A DNA stretch of 64,000 nucleotides, taken from NCBI GenBank assembly GCA_914767715.1, contig OU612074.1, positions 3,055,501 through 3,119,500 on the forward strand, written 5' to 3'. This DNA comes from Membranipora membranacea. Lineage: Eukaryota > Bryozoa > Gymnolaemata > Cheilostomatida > Membraniporidae. The notes under the pieces were generated by a model. The model was not told the DNA's origin and did no database searches. It saw nothing but the letters and a program-made list of their open reading frames with translations. Positions 10,301 through 23,825 of the stretch are shown in pieces. Each line of letters begins with the position of its first letter. The stretch's first letter is position 1. Both the position numbers and the translations under genes were made by a program.

Positions 10301-13300
10301 GTAAACTCGATAACTTGGTTAAAAAGGATTTGCTCATTCTAATTGAAAGCCTCACCCCTTTGTATACATTGATATATGTTCGTATACGTAAATATATATG
10401 TATAAATACGTCATATAAATTTTTATATCAGTTAGTTGTAAGATTTCTTGTTATATATTTAGATTACTGAGCAGTCTTTAGGAAATAATCCAGATGATGA
10501 GGTTAACTACATACCTAACTATCCAATGAGAGTGCAGCTTTATGAATTGGTTTTATTTCCAATATTTCTTGGGATGGCTCTGGTAAAAAATGTCAAACAT
10601 CTCGGATGGATCTCAGCGGTGGCTAACTTATCCTTTCTCGTGGGCTTCACTATAATAAGTGAGTATTCTCCCTTGTGTTTTATTTGATGTAGCAGCCTTT
10701 CTCAGCAAGCTGTGATATCATGGCTCCTCAACACTGGCATCAATGTGAGTCAATACAGGCTAGTATGCAAATCTAGGGTAAAGCACATCTAGATGAAGTT
10801 TGTTATTACATTCTTGAGTTCGTATTTGCTGCTTGTGAATTGCTTTAATCATTTCACATTCCCAAATTATCTGTTAACTCTAGATCAAATTCTTTGCATT
10901 TTCCATGCACGCCAAGTCGCTCATATCCGACCTGTAAGCCAGCAGAGAAGGGGAAAAAAATCAAAGGCAGCTCATTGGACGAAGCTAGATCTACGGTTTC
11001 TCCGTGGATTTTGAAATGATTCACAATTTATGTAAAACACATATTTACACACCTGAAATCTTATTCAGTTTCACAGAATGGGGATCAAATAAAGACTTGA
11101 TTTTCATTCTTTCACTTCCAGATGTTTTTCACATTTTTACATGATATCAAAATCGATTCAATATATTTGAACAACGCCACAAACTTCCAATTTTAAATTT
11201 GAGCACGAGTTTTGAGAAAATAGACTATATTTAGAAAGATGAGACCAGCATCAATTCATGCATTTTTGTCTCATCGGATGATTTAAAATTTCTAAGACCA
11301 GTTGAGGTCATCATGTCGGTGTATTCCTGTATATAAGAAATCATCCTCTATTTCCTCTGTACCCTTTGTTACAGTGTACTACATGACAATCTATAATCAT
11401 ATGGAGCCTATCAGCAGACTAGACTTATACAAACCACCACACAAACTGCCCCTCTTCTTTGGTACAATGATATATGCTATCTGTGGTATCGGTGTGGTGA
11501 GCATAACTATCCCTCAGTTTCCATCACTGCAGCAACATCCTAATCATTGATATTTTACTTTGGAAGTGGGGAAACCTTGTAGAAATTGAATACAAACCAA
11601 CATCTACCCCTACTTACAGATACCTATCATTGGTCTTCTTCTTTTCAACATACTGAGAGCAAGTAGCTAGGCGGCCTTCTTTTTGATTTTTGTGTGCGCA
11701 CCTTAACACATAAATGTTGTGGATTTGACCAGATGATAGCGTGGTCAAGCTGTGATTTGAGGCACCCTTTGTCTAATAGAATTCATTGTTTATGATTTTA
11801 TCTCTATGTCACTATGACTTGATTCCATTTTATCATGTGGCTGAGGCCCTAACTGAGTTCAGACGATAAGTTCATTGTTCAGACGGTTATATAATAGTAG
11901 TACTCAGCATCAGGGCTGACTTAATTAAAAGAGTTGTACGCTGGTATTCAACATGTAAAGATGTGTCTTTGGTACTGTGCTGGAGAGGTGAAAATTGTTA
12001 TAATAAATATCTAAATCTGCAAATGCAGAGACAATTTGAATATCAGCACCGTGTGGCGCAGCAGAGTATAAATATGCAGTGTCAGGCAGCCTGTGCATAA
12101 TTGCGAGTCTTGACTATGTTGATGCTGACGTGTTTTTGTTTTCAGATTTTACCGCTGGAAAATGAAATCAAAGAGAGGCGATCGTATAACTCTATGTTTG
12201 GGGTTCTCGATCTGAGTATGACACTAGTTATAGCTACATATATTGCTACTGCTTTCTATGGCTATGTACAGTATGGAGATCAGGCGCCTGATAGTATCAT
12301 CTTGGCTATCAAAGGAAGGTAAGAAAATCTGATATGTACTCATTGATTAGTGGAATATATTTAGTTGCTTTAATCATTCTCCCTGGTAATGCCAATGCTA
12401 ATGCACAACTCAACCTTGATTGGTCCACAAGTTCAGTAATGCTACAGCTGACAAATTGTAGAACTCATGTCAACCCAAACTGATATACATTGCATGTATG
12501 TCTGTGATCGATAGTGGGAGAACTATTTCACTTAGCATGAGTACCATTACAAAGAATTTTAGTGTGACGACCCGAGTTCAACTGTACTAATTAGGGCCAG
12601 TAACATGTTAGGTACACGTATTAAATTGACTTTGACGATCAGAGATACATGATAGTGTAGTCTCAATGTCAGCGTGATGTCGATCAGCTTGCCTGAGTTT
12701 TGTCGTTACTGATACGTCAATCAAAGCGCAACGTAAAAGCTGCTGTATATTTGGTTCGATCCAATCAAGGAGTTAAAGACAATTACTGTCTTTAAAGGGC
12801 AACCAAGGTTTCGCAGCAATGCATTAATGGGTAGCAAATAATGTGCTGGGCAGCATCAGCTTTGTGCATTACGCGATGCAAAACTCAAAGTAGTTGCTGA
12901 CTCTAAGCTGGGTAACACTTCAGTTTAGGGGAGGTTCCAAGACTTTGCTGTGATAATTATAGAGCACAGGCTAAATAATAACAGGAACAGGAAACTGCTA
13001 TGTGGTATTCTCTTTTAGCTGAGTTTGAGTACCTGATGGAAGAAATGTTTCACAAGAATTCTGGCTGAATAATCATCCGAATTATATTTTGTCTTTTTCC
13101 CCATGCAGAAGGTGCAATCTGCTATTAATCAATGGCCATCAATGAGAAGTTGTTTGAAACCTTGGTTGCCCTTTAACTCCTTGATCCAATTACTGACACA
13201 AAGCTATATATCGATGTTTTTTTCTGAACAAAGAGCTGCAGATCTATACCTCTGCCTTCATCTATCAATGTACCGTTTTAACTTACTTACTTACTTACTT

Positions 13301-14065
13301 ACTGGATGACAAGAAACAGTTTGATTTTGTTACTCCTATTGCTTGCTTACAGCCTCGGCACAGCAGTACAGCTGTTGATTATGTGTAACTCGTTCGGGTC
13401 TTATGCACTACTTTTCTTTGTTCCCATGGAGTTAATGGGAGACAGTTTACACAATGCACATCTTGTCTCTAAACTAGGAGCGACAACTGTAGATAACCTC
13501 ATTCGGTCTTTGTTTGTCATACTTACATGTAAGTGATATATTTAATGTTTTCACTGTGTTTTGTGATTTGGCCTAGAATGTACTTCAAGAACTGGCACAA
13601 GACAATTCCTGTTTTCAGATGTTCAAGTTTGATGGTCCTCATCTTCCAAAGACAGACCCACTATTACTTGTCATAACACAGATATTGATATTGTAAAAAG
13701 AGCGATTCTGAAGGTATTCAGAAGCAATTCAACACACATGTTTTATTTTGTTATCTAATTTTCATGTATTTCTTTTATTCACAGTTTCGACAGCTGCGGT
13801 CGTGGATGAGTATCTAGCACTACTGATGGCTCTTATAGGATCTACCTGTGCTTCATCTCTCTTATTTATAATACCAGTAGGAATTGATATCATAACATTC
13901 TGGTCTTACAGAAAACACATATCATATTATCATCTAAAACTGACTAAAAATATACTCCTTATTATAATAGGCGTACTAGGAGGAGTATCGGGTACATATT
14001 CTGCAATGTCTGACTTAATAGTCAAACTCGAAAATATGTCTATGGAGGTTAAACGTTCTTTTTAA
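7392..14065 (+). CDS. SLC36A: SLC36-type proton-coupled amino acid transporter, 10 exons, 487 aa
   Basis: Model by eye, with coding exons 7392-7549, 8149-8239, 8811-8899, 9094-9186, 9455-9539, 10463-10658, 11375-11496, 12146-12318, 13353-13528 and 13785-14065. All have GT/AG borders and compatible phases and sum to 1464 nt with the stop. The family (AAAP superfamily, 11 TM helices) moves small neutral amino acids with protons across lysosomal or plasma membranes. Family signatures appear in order: MIKGNLDSGCLALPQA (TM1), CTVVHCMHLLV, FYVNSLLCLSHFGFCSTYF (TM3), LPLFFGTMIYAICGIGV, ILPLENEIKE, then the C-terminal TMs ending TYSAMSDLIVKL. The acidic, hydrophilic N terminus (about 50 aa) is exon 1. 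The canonical GTG in TM1 reads DSG here, a deviation worth noting. No disabling lesion was seen. Intron 8 carries a MITE. Confidence 0.85.
7769..7850 (+). repeat. Decayed copy of SLC36 exon 1 3' end and its donor inside intron 1
   Basis: The sequence resembles 7498-7580: both run through the codons for SPSDLEFDLPDRPDG, the splice donor and the following intron bases (TTAGCTAAATATTATCTAAC). The copy has substitutions, and its donor reads AGTAAG. It looks like an old local tandem duplication of the exon end, now non-coding. Confidence 0.55.
12594..12720. repeat. Diverged dispersed repeat, related copy at 14350-14475
   Basis: Both stretches share the series AAATTGACT, GATCA-AGATACA, GTGTAGTCT-ATGTCAG and a TTACCT/TTGCCTG block in the same order with many substitutions. 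One lies in intron 8 of the SLC36 gene, the other just downstream of the gene. No ORF is present. Confidence 0.4.
12796..13172. mobile_element. piggyBac-type MITE, 377 bp, TTAA flanks, in SLC36 intron 8
   Basis: The TIRs are AGGGCAACCAAGGTTTC at the left and its reverse complement at the right. Both ends abut TTAA (12792-12795 and 13173-13176), the piggyBac target. A second copy of the same length lies in opposite orientation at 31136-31512. There is no coding capacity. Confidence 0.8.
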
Positions 14066-15800
14066 CCTGCATGGTTATTTTTTGTCACAATTATTGGTCA
14101 AATTATACCTTACATTGTTTGTGTTTTCTCCAGCTCAAATTATAGGGAGAATTTAACAGGCAGATGTCTGTAAATAGCCTACCTCATATTAAATTATAAA
14201 TGAAGTTTGTGTATTTTCCCATATCCAATAAGTAGTTGTCCTCTACCGTAACAAGAGAAGATAATCCCTTCACCTGATAGGTGTCTCTTCCATAGACTTA
14301 TATACTGTATTAAGTCTATTGTCTCTGCTCAAGACCTAAGGGCAATTGCAATAATATAAGGCGGGGCTCATCTAAGGTGCCCATACTAAATTGACTCTAA
14401 AGATCAAAGATACAATGGTAACAGTGTAGTCTTGATGTCAGTGTCCGGTTACCTTTTACCTGCCTGGTTATTAATACGTAGTCTATTTTTGTAATGAATC
14501 AATCAAATTATTTATCATATTGACACATGTGTGATACTCAAGATGACAGGTCTGAAGAATCCCTTTTAATCAACCTAACTCAAGAATGTTCCATTTACTT
14601 GTTTGTGAAGGGTTACCTTGCAAACAAAACACACTATAATATATCAGTTCCAAAATTCGGAGTTGTCCTAAATCATGTACAGTGTAAGCCTCTAATTCAG
14701 ATTCTATAATTCAGACAAGGTTATTCGGTCCCTTCAGCCGGATCTCAATGCATTCTAATGTTGCTCAATACAGACTCTGCTTAATAAGAACAATTTTTTG
14801 TGGTCTTCAGAGGTTTAAATTTAGTGAACTGCACTGTGCTTGAATAGATTTTCCAATTGTTACATTTCTCAGCCATAACTTGTCAAAGGATGATTTGGTA
14901 TGTGATTCTAGCTTTGTACTGTTAGTTGGTAAGCTAAAATATCATATTGATAGGGCGGTGATTGCTTCCCCTGCAGGTTGTGGTATAAAAAAAAACTGGC
15001 TGAGTAACGATGTTTGGAGAGTAAAGCAACATTCCTAGCAGGATTCCTTTTGTTAAGACTCAAACTACCACCCGATTGACCCAGGTGGTGTAAGTAACCC
15101 CTGTCTAGTTAGACAATTCTTCGATTAATTGACAAGATAGTATTTCTACGAGTGATGTGGAGTGTGCTTAGAATGCATTTTAATCTAAATGCTGACTCGA
15201 CAACAAAACAAAAAGTTTAAATGCATAACATGAAATTGTCAAGGAACAATTTGACTTGAGAAGGGGTTGATTTCAAAGCGTTCTACTACATGATGAGATA
15301 AAACATAGATATACAAATATACTATCGGCATTAAAAACAGAACCTCTAACTCGTGTGCTGAGATGGAGTTGCCAAAATCAAAAAACATTTTAGTAAAACA
15401 TTTGTCAGTAAAATAAGTAATACTTCGAATACAATGTAATGGTAATGGTAATAGTAATCAAACAATCAGTGAAAAAATGCATATGAATTTCAAAAGAGAT
15501 TTGTGTTCAGCCCGGGAATGGAAACAGGAAACTCGATTTCATATGCTCATTTATGAACTGATAGAGTAATAAAAAATTAATGCAAGATTTGTCACGGTAG
15601 TTTGATTCATACGAACTAGTCAAAGGTCTCAAGTCATAAAACAATACAGATCTTCGATAATAGAAACAAATTAGAATTTGAGAAATCTGGTGCTTGTCAT
15701 GATAAATGATATCATGTAACTACAGGATTTATGATTGTACTTCGTAGGTCGACAATACAACTATCAATATAATGGATTGTATAGTGGCCCATGATATACA
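14066..15800. other. Intergenic region, no gene seen
   Basis: This is the gap between the convergent SLC36 gene and the minus-strand unknown gene. It holds one diverged dispersed repeat (14350-14475) and AT-rich sequence with no frame longer than about 60 codons and no family resemblance. Confidence 0.5.
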
Positions 15801-15801
15801 T

Positions 15802-15807
15802 TTTATT
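15802..15807 (-). promoter_or_regulatory. Poly(A) signal AATAAA of the minus-strand unknown gene
   Basis: AATAAA on the minus strand, 56 bp beyond the stop codon at 15863, a usual distance for a 3' end signal. Confidence 0.5.
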
Positions 15808-15862
15808 GACAGCACTTTGCCCTTATGAATTTTCAGTCACCTCATCGATCTTTTCTCTTTGC

Positions 15863-18800
15863 CTATGTGAATTCAGCTTGAAATTTTCTTCTAACTTCGT
15901 GCATGTTGAAATCTGCATCAAAATTCCAGATGCGTCGGTCAGCTTGAAACTTGAAGTGGGAGTCACCTTGATTAGAATCTGTGTAGTAGATTACATGGGG
16001 AAATCGACCATTTTCACCGTTGTAAACTTGACGTATTATAGTAGGAAACCCAAACCTGATCACTGGATATTTGAAAGCTACAGCATGTCCTTCATTAGAC
16101 AGCCATGTCCTAAGATATACATACACATGATTTTCCTCATCTTCTGGGTAAAAACGTTCTATAAAATCAGCACCTGTGATATTTATATTACCCCAGTCGG
16201 TCTTATATGCCTCATTATCAGCCATACGGGCATAATGTAGGGCTCTGTCGTCTTGTAAATGGCTATGTACACTTATGTGGCATTTCCCCTGACAAATATT
16301 ATAGTTCAGACCTCTAAAAGTAACTTTGAGGAGCCTCCCATGGTAAAAGTTGGGATGGTAATACCACCATTGAAAACTGCGAGGATAGAACCTTGACAGG
16401 TATGGAGGTGTGGTGCAGTAGAATCGATGTGGCTCAATCAAATGGAAGGGAGGCCAACCCTGGCGTTCCCAATCCAACCGTATATCAGCTGCCAACTCGG
16501 TGGCACGATCTCCCATCATCATAAAACAACACACATACCACGTTCTCCCTCGACGGGCTGTTGTGAATTCTTCACAACGATCCATGACATCAATCAACGT
16601 ACCATCTTCTTCGTTATTTCCATATGTAACAATCCTATTAACTCCTAAGGACAGAATAATAGTGGCTTGTATAAAGTTATCAGGTGGTAGCCTGGTCAGT
16701 GATACAGTTGCCATAACTTTATCTTGAGCGGCTGTGTTAGGATTTCCGGGTCTGGAATGTCTGCTGTTTCCTAAGCTACTGTTTTCACCTCCAGAGTCCC
16801 GTGGTTCTGGCACGTTTTGACGATGACTTCTTTGAGTTGCCTGTCGATGTCTCAACGGATACGCAGATGCGTCCTTGTACTTCTTTATTTCTTCTTTGAA
16901 GGTATCGTCACACTGAGGAGTTTTAACCTACAATCAGGAAAATTAACCCGCAGGATGCATCACTGTGTATTTGAAATATTTTGCATAATCACTGAGACAG
17001 AGACATCATAACATAGGCCTATACAAATGAATCAATAGACAAAACAGTTATGTATTTTGAGCATAATATAAGACTCAGGTTTAGCCGAAGGCCGAAAGGC
17101 TTTCTCCGGGAAAAGTTATTGCAAGACGGGTCGGCTGAAATGTCAAAAATAATCCTGATAAACCCCTTTCTCTCTTTTCGTAATTTGACCGGTAAGATCC
17201 TATTAGAATCCAATTCCATTTGGCAACTTTTTTAACGCTTTTATGACACTCATTGGCTGTCTTCATCTTCAGATATCAATTTTTTGGACAGTTTAGTGCT
17301 TTTAGCTATGTAGAGTCACGCTTAGAAAAAAACAAAAGTTTTTTTAGTCACAATATCTAAAATTATTTCCCAGCACACAGATCAGCTGGAATACTCAGCT
17401 TTTAGCAGATAATTAATTGACCATGTGGTCTCAATGTTTACAGCTTTTATCAAACTGATTTCAACTCTTTCCGGGTTCAAAGAGGGCTCTAGTACTTAAG
17501 TAAAGTAAAGTATTTTCAGGAGGAAAAGTTCACCACTTTGCATATGTTTACATGCTTACTCCAAATAGCTAACCCATCCTTCTCGACTGGCCAAAACTAG
17601 GTGCTAGCTAAAATTAAGCCACCCTCTAAATAGCCAAACTAAACTCTAGCTAACAGTTACTTCCCTGGGGTTGATTGTTCTTATGTTCTTATTTTTTTTA
17701 GAATTTATTAGTAAGATCATGTTGCCATTGCCAACTAAAAATGGGCCAATGTATACATATAGATAGATTTTGTCCTATCCTCCTTTTCACAAATAAAACT
17801 GATCTTCATTTTAATCAGCTCTATTTCATCATAATAGAGAACTCTTATCACACATCAAAATCAAATCTTTTAATGTATGCTGAATAATCATTTCTCATAT
17901 TGCAATAAGACAATATTACCAAGAAAGCAATAAATATCTGAAAATTCAAAAAAATTCCCATCCACAGTCAGGTAATTTTGTGAAAATACTATGTAAAACA
18001 ATCAATACACTACCTCCGATTCATCTAACAAAAATTCTGTTATATCACGTCCTGTGTCTTTGTCAACCACCTTCCAAATGAATCTTTTTTCTCCTGCTGA
18101 TCCTTCTTCATTGTAGATAAACTTGATAGTTTTATTCTCGAAAGAAATGGAAGTTCCTTCTATTCTGCAGGATGCGGTAGAATTCTCCTCTTCATACAGT
18201 ATATGGGGGAAGGCGAAATTTCCACCACTAGACCTTGTTGATTTTTTCTCCCATTGTCCTTGGTTCCTTGCTCTGATGTCCTTATTGTAAATAGTAATGA
18301 CATGACAACACAGGCCAACATTTTCATCTATCTCCTCATAGTTGTCTATGGTTAGGTTGTCTGCAGGAATCATAATAGTCATGATCTCATTTTGTGAACT
18401 CTTTTTTCCAGCTGCTGCGATTGTGACGCATGTAATGCATGAATCTTCATTTCCTTTGTATTTGGAAGCCTTCCGCAAGTCTTTCACATAATCAACTGCA
18501 CTGCTTCTTATCTAAATCATAGAGAAAGGTTCAGCCAATCTTTAATTTATATATTATATGAAATACTATTGCAAGCTTGTATTCATGACATAGTGTCGGA
18601 AACCAGCAGAGTTGTCTTTTCCTGTGGGAGTACATACAGTTTTATGACAGATCACATAACTCATTCTGGTCAGATGCCTTTCCTGTCACCACAACATCCA
18701 CCAGGATTTAAATACATACTCTTTCATATTTAAACCTGTGCGTTACTGATCCAACTATGAGTGGTACTTAAAAATAGTGACCATGGTATTGATAACGCAT

Positions 18801-18871
18801 TGCCTTCTTACCTGAGAGAACCTTTCCTGTATCCCTTTACTGAAAGGAATGATCAGCCCACTTTCATCATG
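15863..18871 (-). CDS. Multi-exon gene of unknown function, 5' end not found
   Basis: I do not recognise the protein. Three exons are visible: 18871-18812, 18511-18014 and 16912-15863 (stop). All are bordered by AG/GT in phase 0 and open throughout, giving at least 535 residues. The 350-codon last exon is the longest non-transposon frame in the window. The first part is hydrophilic and mixed-charge; a basic, proline and asparagine-rich linker follows the second junction. The C-terminal domain of about 270 residues is rich in Trp, Tyr and Phe (WWYYHPNFYHGRLLKV, VYVYLRTWLSN) and looks globular and soluble, with no signal peptide or TM helix seen. The first exon with a start codon was not located up to about 21 kb. 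Intron 2 contains TAGCTA-rich repeats. It could be a lineage-specific gene or an old domesticated element. Confidence 0.55.
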
Positions 18872-21268
18872 CTAAAAGAAACAAGACATTATTTAATTCA
18901 GAGCAATAAGTTCAAAACAGTGACTGAAAGATTATGAGTAATCAGTATCTGCTGATCGCAGTGACGTGTTATGCGGATAACCTCGTCCGAGTCTAACAAG
19001 ATGCAAAAGTGAGTTAAAGTCTGGGAAATTGTTTGTACTAACGCTGGCTGAAATTTGGCTGTTCTTCTCAAATATATTCCTGAAATTGTGGAATAAAACT
19101 ATTTAATCTCTTGATTGGTTGCTTAATCAAGTTTGATTCAACTGGTTCTCCAACCAACTGGAAATGGAATCTTTCCATAAGTTTCTGCTTTATTAATATG
19201 TAAAAAAAGCATGTCTCAAGATAGAAAACTATAGCAAGGTGTGCTCCGACCTGCCTGCAAACAAAGAGAAAATTGGCGCAGATATTGCGGCCTCGCCAAT
19301 AAGGCAATAGTATTTCGCCGCCCATGCCTCGGGATGGGCGAGTGATAAGACATCGGATTTTAATCAACCTTTTAATCATTCAGATAGTGCCAATCTTAAA
19401 ATGTGCATGCCGCCATTATCACCTTGAACAAAATGGATTGTCTTTATTACAGCTTTGTCCCTTAGTGATTTTAATCAAGACAAATCAGTGGCTCATTATA
19501 AAAGATCGCTTAAGATAGGGAACAAACACTATATCAAAGGGATTTGAATACATCCAAGACATCCTCTAGATTCCATAATAAATTAGATCATTGGAAGATA
19601 AAACGACTGAAAGAACCGTGCAAATGGTGTTTTTACTTCTCATAAAAACTATTTTAACAAGAGCACCCAAGGCTTTATTTTGAAATCTCGTCAGCAATCA
19701 AGTATGAGCGCAAATATCATTAAAACAAAATAAATGATGTAAGAGAGCACTCCAGAGTCCAGTTTACGCTATGGTGTGGTGTGCTATTTAAAATCCATAC
19801 TTGTATATCTATATTTGGAATTATATTTTGCAGTCTAGATAGACATTTTCAATGATCTCATTCACAATAAAATAGCCAACAATTTTACTCACACCATATA
19901 TTAGAAAGTGTAGCCATAAGCTGGTTTTATTGCGATGTAGCCTCTACTACCAAAGATGATTATGCACATACGTTTCAGAGACCGTGCTACCAAGCTTACC
20001 ATCAGTTAGAATCTATTTCAATAACCAGATTCAGATTCAGTTTATTTGGTAATTTTGTCAAAGACAAATTACAATGTGTTGACTCTGACTGACTGACGGA
20101 TTTCATTTATTGTTTATTTCATTGTACCTACCCGAAATGATGTATAGTGCTGATGGTGTGCAGATGCCATCAGGACATTTAGCTGTAAATTGTAGAGAAA
20201 TGCTGACCGAAAAATGCCAGGTGACACTAACACTCGTGAAGCCCTTCTTCTACATTGTATAGTTCTGGTAACACTGTCGAATATTCCAGGTAACATATAG
20301 GTCCGCTTAATCAATCAATAAAAACGCCTTTTTCTCTTTTAGAAGAGAAATTCATCCAGTCATATTGATTGCCGCAAAATATTTCCTTTTGCAGAGCTTA
20401 GCTCCGCCCAAAAACTACAGCCCACAACAGGTTTGCTTCAAAGCCTAACCAAGAAATGTAAGGTTTGCTGTGTCACACGTGGCTAAATATCTATGATTAG
20501 CTGACATTAATCTCCCTCTATACTTTATTTATTATTCTAGGGTATACAAAATAATTTTAAAAAAAACAGTTAAAATATAGTATTAGTAGCTAAAATTAAG
20601 TTGACCCTGAACTAGCTAAACTAGCCTTTAGCTTATATTCACTTCTAGTATTTAAAAATGATTAAAATGTTAGTGTGGAAAAACAGCTATAGCTACTAAC
20701 CAGCTGCTGGGTTAGTCAACATACTATTTGAGAAAGAAATCTTGGTATTATTTTTCGCTATTTTCTTTCTGACATGATAGCCATTGAAGTTTCCCTAATG
20801 CATAGACATGATTGAGCACATCTTGTGGTAGCAGCAAAACACATATGGTATCTAAAGTCTTCACAGAGAATTTTCTTTGAGACTGAGTTTTAAGAAGACT
20901 TCTAGAAAAGGTAAGAGACTGTAGGAGTGTACAAATATTCAAAGTTTAGTTCATACGAGATTATTGAAAGCAGAAACAGAAAAAGTTTAGATTCTAGCAG
21001 TGATTTGTTGTTAATATATCCATAGAATTATAAATTACGGCGAATCTTTTCTGAGATCCTGATCTACCATAAAGGAGTGAATATTAGTAAGATTTTAGTT
21101 AAGCTTTTTTTTTGTCTAAATGTTGGCTAGCCCTTAATTTTGGCTAGCTATGGTTTGAGTCTATATAAAGTAATGATGATGAGTGAAATCTTCAAAAATA
21201 GCTTTATCAAGCCATTGCCAAAAAATAAACTTTTCCTCCGACAAATACTTTACTTTTCCAGTTTCTCT
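17490..21268. repeat. Three diverged copies of a TAGC(T/C)A-rich repeat
   Basis: Related stretches lie at about 17490-17660 (+), 20577-20660 (+) and 21115-21268 (-). They share GCTAAAATTAAG-type blocks. The outer two also share a TAAAGTAT-GGAGGAAAAGTT segment in inverse orientation. They behave like dispersed repeat fragments; no ends or target duplications were defined. Confidence 0.4.
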
Positions 21269-22520
21269 ACAGGGATTAATGATTCAAAAACCCGTCTGGA
21301 ATTTCTTTTTTTTTATTAACATTTATTGACAACAATATTCACCATTAAAATGATGTTCTTCCAAATGCGCCAGAGCAAGCAAAAAAATAAAAGAAGAATG
21401 GAAGCCATAGCTTTTAAACTTTTAAAACTTTTAAACGATGACTAGGTAATGCTCTGCTATAGTAACCACAACATAACAGTAGCCATCAGGGCTCTCAACC
21501 TGGGAGGATTCGAAACGTGAGTTTTGATATAGCATGTCCCATAGTGGTATTTTAAAGGTGTAAAACGCCCTGAGCATAAACAGCTGAGGGTACGCCTGAG
21601 ATGGCACCGAAATATTGTCGGGTGACTCAGTTCATTAAAAGTATTGGCTGATTTTGGTGATTATCTCCTCCTGACCAAACTTTGAACTTCACTCTAGGGA
21701 AGTGTATTTAACATGGGTGAACTAAACCCACATATAATTATGTATTATACCAATATAAACCCAATGAGCTACAATAATATTTAAAAAAATATTATTTCTC
21801 AAAGAAATCTACAAAAAACAGCCGTTACTATCAAAGTAATGTATCGCACACCTACTTCCAATAGTCCGATTACTTCCAAATTTCTTTTGGTTATTCAGAA
21901 TAGGGCTGTCCAGATATGCCGATTTTTGCATCATTGTAAGTTGCATGCAAGCAAAATGTAACATGTATATCTGTTTTTTGAAAGTATGCCTGATGTGTGC
22001 TTACGATTGCGCAATACACCAGAGACCTTAGCCTTTGATATACTCTCTTTGTCTAAACAAAGCCTCTTCTATAACAAGCTTTCAATTCAATCGATGTATG
22101 AGGCACAATTAATCCTATGTCCCAAATGCAACAAGTACAATTATAATCTGCTACTGGTAGCCTAATACTGTGATTACCAAAGATCATAAATTGTTAATAC
22201 TACATTTTACAAAATATTCTGATCATGAATTAAATGATTCGAATTCAGTAATTTAGCAGGAAATCTCATCATTCAACTTCAAATGTGGAAATAAGTCTTA
22301 GGCACAAATGGTCTTGATTGGTTTCCCATCTTATTTCAATGATTAATATCTCAACAAAATTTTTATTCATGTGTAGTTTAGTTGTAATTTCATGTATATA
22401 TAGGTTTTTTCACCTTTGTCAAACATTTGATCGTCTAGAAAGTGCTTGAGTTTTATATTATTCAATCGACTTGCTCCACGACCAGTAGAGCCTCCTGAGT
22501 CAAGCTACTAGAAGTGCATG
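18880..22520. other. Repeat-derived stretch without recognised gene
   Basis: Only short frames and repeat pieces are seen, including a copy of the right end of the CAGGGCTCTC element at 21487-21660 (inverse orientation). A 5' exon of the minus-strand unknown gene may hide here but I could not support one. Confidence 0.4.
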
Positions 22521-22525
22521 GCAAG

Positions 22526-22650
22526 CTAGTGCAACCATAGTCTAAGTGCTCAGACTCCAAGGCGCAGGGAGTTGCTTGCGCAAACTATAATAGTTTGCGC
22601 AAGTAACTCCCTGCGCCTTGGAGTCTGGGCACTTAGACTAGTGCAACCAT
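22526..22650. mobile_element. Foldback element: near-perfect hairpin flanked by 13-bp direct repeats
   Basis: Two arms of about 48 bp (from 22539, GTCTAAGTGCTCAGACTCC, back to about 22639) pair almost completely around an AACTATAATAGTT centre. CTAGTGCAACCAT occurs directly on both sides (22526-22538 and 22638-22650), like a target duplication. Confidence 0.6.
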
Positions 22651-23785
22651 GATGCGAATGGCTATTATTATTATTATTATAATCTCACATGACACATGCC
22701 TCCAAAATATACTGACTCTGTGGGCAATGAAGAGGGAGTTCATTGCTGTGGGTTCGGAAAGATCTTCTTTGTAATTTTGTGATGGCTTATTTAGTCAACA
22801 CAAACGGGTATGAATCTTTTAATTTAGAAATTGTGGTTAAAATAGATTATATTTGATTAGCTTCGATTGTTTGATGCAGAAAGCGTGCTATCAAGAATGA
22901 GATGGATTTAAGAGTTGGTGACATACGTTAGAGTGTCAGTCGCACAGCGCGCATGCGTTGGAGGTCAGGGGTTTTGTTAGCCCCGAGGGCTTGTCAATTG
23001 GGATGCATGGGTTTCTCTTTGATTACAGATTATAGCAAGAAGCTGATCTATGAATACTGAATTGCAATCTAACTATTATGATAAATGGAAGGTTACCAAA
23101 ATATGTGCATATCTTGGCACTGGGCATAGGGATTCATAAGTTAAAATTGAGATAGGAGCTGGAAAGTGTTTAACACAGAGTAATTCATTATGCTAGCAAT
23201 ATCAATTGTAAGCAGAGGCTGTACACACAGCATTCTTCTCATAGAGTGTTATCATGTGTTGCTATTCACAATAAAATATCTAATTGTGTGGCTAATTTAA
23301 ATTGTTTTTAAAAACAGGAGCACAAGCTTGGTGACAAGATTGAGTCAACATAATCTCATAATTGTGTCTCTCTGTTTAGTCATACAATCAAAAGATTTAC
23401 TATGTAGTGCTCTCATATTTACAGGTAGGCATACTAGTAGTGATTGCTTATTTATTTATTTATAGAGGCTTACAAAAGGATGGCTAATAATTTAGGTTAG
23501 CACAATACAATATTGAATATTATCATGGGCTAAGGCCCTGTAACTCCTTGCTCTCTGTATGGCATCACAGCCATTAACACAGTGAGCAATATCCTCATGA
23601 CAGTAGATACAATAGTAAAAACCTTTCATACTGTGATTTATCTGGATACCCAACTAACTATATTGACTTCAAGCTGTTGATGGCATATGGCCGAGGAGCT
23701 GTTGGTGACTGCATTTGGAAAACTTCTAACTCAAATTAAGCTGCAAAACAAAATCCCTCCCCTGCCTTCTCTGGTCTTCACCTGA
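22651..23785. other. No gene seen
   Basis: AT-rich sequence with an ATT microsatellite at about 22665-22681 and a TTTA run near 23447-23462. No coding or RNA gene signal could be supported. Confidence 0.4.
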
Positions 23786-23825
23786 TTGATTTGATTGATT
23801 TATTACATATCACAGACAATATTAC

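Noticed and set aside
15791-16240. 149-codon plus-strand frame
   Set aside because: It lies antisense to the long last exon of the minus-strand gene and has no family signature or splice context; it is a shadow.
22925-23000. tRNA-like SINE head (GTTAGAGTGTCAGTCGCAC)
   Set aside because: There is only an A-box-like string; no proper B box at the right spacing.
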